64,000 bases of DNA from Lachnospiraceae bacterium UBA1201 (GTDB taxonomy: Bacteria; Bacillota; Clostridia; Lachnospirales; Lachnospiraceae). Positions 61,502 to 64,000 of the stretch are shown one piece after another (the first letter of the stretch is position 1; the number at the start of each line of letters is the position of its first letter). Below the pieces are notes generated by a model. That model made no database searches. It saw only the letters and a program-made list of their open reading frames with translations, and was not told the DNA's origin. The position numbers and the translations under genes are program-made. The stretch spans positions 7,376 to 71,375 of the forward strand of contig DBXX01000016.1 of assembly GCA_002309675.1 (NCBI GenBank). Direction: 5' to 3'.

Positions 61502-62371
61502 TCACTTTTGTACTTCCTCAATGTAGTGGTCTAATAACCCGTAGATCCAGTCTTTCAGCTTTGAAAACCGAAATCCCAGTTTCTCCGCCTGATCCGTATT
61601 GATGCTGTACGCCGGCTCGTCATTATACGGAGCCTCTTCGCCGCTTGCATCCAGAACCGCCTTGCAGCCTGTCTTCCGCTCCACATAGTCCAGGATCTCG
61701 CGAACGGAGATCGTTCCCTTGGAACTTCCATTGACCGCGCCCCGAAATGCGTGGTCCACCAAAAATGCGAGGAACCTGCCGGCTTCATCATAACGGATAA
61801 AACCCATCTGCGCATCGATGTTATCAATATACATGGGGATGCCCTTTATAGCATGCTCCACATAAAAGCGCACGCGGCCCGTGTAATCCTCGCCGCCGAC
61901 CACAAAAGGGTAACGGACAGCGACCCAGTTTCGGTCCGGATAGACCTGCCACAACGCATACTCTGCCTGCCGTTTGATCTCGTCATAGGGAAATGCGGCC
62001 CGGTCGCACCAGATCACCTCCCGGGCATACCCGTCGAAGTCCGCCTCCACCGTGTCCATGCGCTTCGGATCGTACACCGAGGTGCTGGACATGTAGATAT
62101 AGCGGTCGCAGTCCACGACCTCCATCAGGTTTCGAATGTCGTCGGAGCAGTAGGCGATCTTATCGATCACCACATCATAGTGCTTTCCGGCCAATGCTTC
62201 CCGCATACTCTCCGAATTCGTCCGGTCCAAAGTGATTCGCTTCACCGAGTCGCCAAACGGATCCGCGGCCCGTCCGCGCGTAGCGATCGTGACCTCATGT
62301 CCCGCTTTCACCAGTTCATTTACCATCGGAATCCCGAAATACCGGGTTCCGCCGAGAACCAATACATTCAT
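61502..62371 (-). CDS. NAD-dependent epimerase/dehydratase
   Basis: 289 residues from the ATG at 62371 (AAGGAGCAG). Rossmann motif LVLGGTRYFGIPMV; SDR-like YMSSTSVYD and the Tyr-Lys pattern around PYDEIKRQAEY give an atypical extended SDR. Family members handle nucleotide sugars or ribosomal/tRNA substrates. A promoter with an extended -10 lies at 62521-62526 and a hairpin is in the leader. Confidence 0.85.
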   Translation of the reverse strand: MNVLVLGGTRYFGIPMVNELVKAGHEVTIATRGRAADPFGDSVKRITLDRTNSESMREALAGKHYDVVIDKIAYCSDDIRNLMEVVDCDRYIYMSSTSVYDPKRMDTVEADFDGYAREVIWCDRAAFPYDEIKRQAEYALWQVYPDRNWVAVRYPFVVGGEDYTGRVRFYVEHAIKGIPMYIDNIDAQMGFIRYDEAGRFLAFLVDHAFRGAVNGSSKGTISVREILDYVERKTGCKAVLDASGEEAPYNDEPAYSINTDQAEKLGFRFSKLKDWIYGLLDHYIEEVQK

Positions 62372-62390
62372 GCTCTGCTCCTTATGAAAA

Positions 62391-62418
62391 GAACTGCCCG
62401 TCATTCGGCGGACAGTTC
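62391..62418 (-). repeat. Leader hairpin before the epimerase gene
   Basis: GAACTGTCCG pairs with CGGGCAGTTC (one mismatch) around an eight-base loop, followed by TTTTC and then the ribosome site. It could act as a leaky terminator or attenuator. The remaining 62419-62668 holds the promoter and nothing else I recognise. Confidence 0.55.
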
Positions 62419-62520
62419 CATAAAACTTCCGATTTTTCTCTGCGACCGGGCTCACGCCTTCTTAGCGGCAGTTTATTTCGCCCGGATGTCTGCATTGGAA
62501 TCATTTTGAAAAGCATTATT

Positions 62521-62526
62521 ATTATA
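62521..62526 (-). promoter_or_regulatory. Extended -10 promoter of the epimerase gene
   Basis: TATAAT with TGG in front of it (extended -10) on the minus strand; the -35 is poor (TTTCCT at 17 bases). Confidence 0.6.
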
Positions 62527-62668
62527 CCATATGTATACTGTAAAGGAAACCTTTTTTTATCATCATAAGCCCGATACTCTTCTGTCTTCACAAAGCACGC
62601 TTCCACAGTTTTTCTGTGTCATTTCGGTCGCAGTTAAGCGCCCCCGATGATCAGGGCATTTTTCTTTT

Positions 62669-63835
62669 TCAGTAAAACTTCCTCATGCATTCTGCGTATT
62701 CCTCCAGCAGTTCATGCGAATATTCTTTCTTCCGGTCCGAGTCACGGACGACCTTCCAAAGCGCTGCCGCGGCTTTCAGCCGGTCATGAAAACCATTCGT
62801 TGCCGGATCCGCGCAAAAATCATGCACGAACCGGTTCCACTGAAGCGCCGACTTATCATAGGTCGCATAGGTCTTTTTACCGTAATAAATGTCCAGGAGG
62901 TCTCCCAGGGTAAAGCTATCATCGCCGTTTTCCTTCACTGCCTTCGCCGTAGCAACCATGTCCACGTTGAATTTGAATTTTTCCACGCCGGTCTGCTTGA
63001 TGAAGAAATCACGGAACTTAGGTCCGAACGTAAAACCGCATTCAATGAGGCCTGTCTCCAGGGTCAGCTCCGTAACCGTTGCTTTTTTAGGAGCACGTTT
63101 TTTCTTTTCATGACCGCTCTGCGCTCCGGTTGCACCCGCAGGCTTCTCCGGCCGGATCATTTCCCCGGAGAAATAAGCCTCGATCACCCGGTTCAATTCG
63201 ATCTTACCGCTCGGTGCTTTCAGCCCGTGGGCTTTGCAGATCCGGATCAGTTCGTCCCGGTACCAGTAGTACTTGCTGAATTCTTCGTACGTCTTTATCG
63301 TATCAAATTCCGGCCGCACGCTTTCTTTCCGGTTCATCTTCTCGTAGATGCTTTGGATCACCGGCGCCTTATGCGCGATATACTTGTCCATATCGTCCGG
63401 ATATAGCGCAGCCCCTTCTTCCTTGATCCTGCCGTAAGCCTCTACGGCTTCGGGATGCGAACGAAGATACTCGCGAAACTTTAGATGCCTGCGAAGCTCC
63501 GGGGAATCCTCCGGGCATACGTACAGATGATGCTTCCTTAAGTGCTCCTTGCCCTCGTATTTGAAGGCTTCCCGCCCGGGAATTCCAAGATCTCCTTCAT
63601 GATGGTAACCGGTCCCCGCAAGTGCCTCTTTCACATGATCAAAGATCGTCATATCCTTTATGACAACATCGATGTCAATGATCGGTTTGGCGGAAAGTCC
63701 CCGCACGGATGTACTTCCGACATGTTCGATACGTAACGCCAGTTTGCCGAGGGCTTCGCTAAGTTCACCTTGTATCTTCTTAAAATCGTCCACCCAGGCT
63801 TCATCATAAGGCGTAACAACTACTCTTTTAGCCAT
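62669..63835 (-). CDS. GrpB (UPF0157) domain fused to a DUF6434/SAP-type C-terminal region
   Basis: 388 residues. Residues 1-165 match the GrpB/UPF0157 nucleotidyltransferase-like family (IEHVGSTSVRGLSAKPIIDIDVV). After residue 170 come RPEFDTIKTYEEFSKYYWYRDEL and KIELNRVIEAYFSGE, a SAP-like DNA- or nucleic-acid-binding helix pair, and a C-terminal helical region. Two families rarely encoded together are joined here in one frame. The role is unknown. Site GAAGGAATAG. Confidence 0.72.
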   Translation of the reverse strand: MAKRVVVTPYDEAWVDDFKKIQGELSEALGKLALRIEHVGSTSVRGLSAKPIIDIDVVIKDMTIFDHVKEALAGTGYHHEGDLGIPGREAFKYEGKEHLRKHHLYVCPEDSPELRRHLKFREYLRSHPEAVEAYGRIKEEGAALYPDDMDKYIAHKAPVIQSIYEKMNRKESVRPEFDTIKTYEEFSKYYWYRDELIRICKAHGLKAPSGKIELNRVIEAYFSGEMIRPEKPAGATGAQSGHEKKKRAPKKATVTELTLETGLIECGFTFGPKFRDFFIKQTGVEKFKFNVDMVATAKAVKENGDDSFTLGDLLDIYYGKKTYATYDKSALQWNRFVHDFCADPATNGFHDRLKAAAALWKVVRDSDRKKEYSHELLEEYAECMRKFY

Positions 63836-63874
63836 ATTAACTATTCCTTCTCTGCCATAACAAGGCAGCGCCTG

Positions 63875-64000
63875 TTAGCGCAGTTTCTTTGACATAAACA
63901 ACAGAAGGTCATCATCATTGACGCAGGGGGCATACTGATCCAGCTGCTTATTCTGGTACCATACGCCGCTGCCGTCCGGGATGTAGCCGCGCTTCACGTA
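63875..64000 (-). CDS. C-terminal end of a GNAT-like acetyltransferase (runs off the window)
   Basis: 41 residues end at a TAA (63875-63877), opening YVKRGYIPDGSGVWYQ and including PCVNDDDLLLFMSKKLR. This ending is typical of small GNAT enzymes. The N-terminal part is outside the window. Confidence 0.6.
   Translation of the reverse strand, partial: YVKRGYIPDGSGVWYQNKQLDQYAPCVNDDDLLLFMSKKLR

Overview
The window looks like a chromosome segment of an anaerobic Bacillota, most likely a Lachnospiraceae-type Clostridia. The grounds are mcsA-mcsB-clpC, a T-box before pheST, many consensus TTGACA/TATAAT promoters, AGGAGG ribosome binding sites, rubrerythrin, a cohesin-like/dockerin-like surface protein pair and a c-di-GMP-I riboswitch. 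Almost every gene is on the minus strand; the only convincing plus-strand gene is a sodium-dependent transporter at 34.5-36.0 kb. No rRNA, tRNA, CRISPR array, intact insertion sequence or prophage was seen.

Layout, left to right. 0-3.4 kb: the start of a DUF3810 membrane protein, a large beta-helix carbohydrate-binding lipoprotein with acidic C-terminal repeats, and a decayed gene. 3.4-7.2 kb: pheS-pheT behind a T-box leader. 7.3-11.5 kb: a visibly AT-richer island with a strong promoter, two small exported proteins, a terminator, then a MacB-like ABC transporter of two permeases and an ATPase. 11.6-16.8 kb: a second MacB-like system with a lipoprotein and a DUF2156-GNAT fusion protein. 16.9-21.5 kb: an exported membrane protein, a truncated FtsX remnant, a lipoprotein, an ABC-2 ATPase/permease pair and a GNAT enzyme. 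21.7-22.9 kb: a MarR regulator with two operator-like repeats over its own promoter, then a stand-alone c-di-GMP-I riboswitch unit with no convincing coding target. 22.9-28.9 kb: radA, a conserved unknown gene and clpC-mcsB-mcsA (protein quality control). 29-33.6 kb: the surface pair. 33.7-42.1 kb: rubrerythrin, the sodium symporter, an esterase and three more ABC genes. 42.2-46.6 kb: a GMP synthase without its glutaminase domain, proS, LemA and a DUF3137 protein. 46.7-53.6 kb: sugar-related enzymes (GH27 with an inserted beta-sandwich, a CE15-like esterase, an SGNH esterase), a diguanylate cyclase and an XRE regulator. 53.7-64 kb: a run of small accessory enzymes (radical SAM, several GNATs, RNA ligase-like, phosphoesterase, nucleoside phosphorylase, methyltransferase, epimerase, GrpB fusion), including a HAD gene cut by one in-frame amber codon.

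The items most worth following are the stand-alone c-di-GMP RNA at 22.47-22.88 kb, the AT-rich exporter cassette with two small secreted proteins at 7.3-11.5 kb, the putative cohesin/dockerin pair at 29.1-33.6 kb, the GATase-less GuaA, and the GH27 enzyme with a domain inserted in its barrel. Start sites were moved from the longest reading frame to the start with a good Shine-Dalgarno sequence wherever one was visible. All functional calls are from motif recognition by eye; no database search was run.
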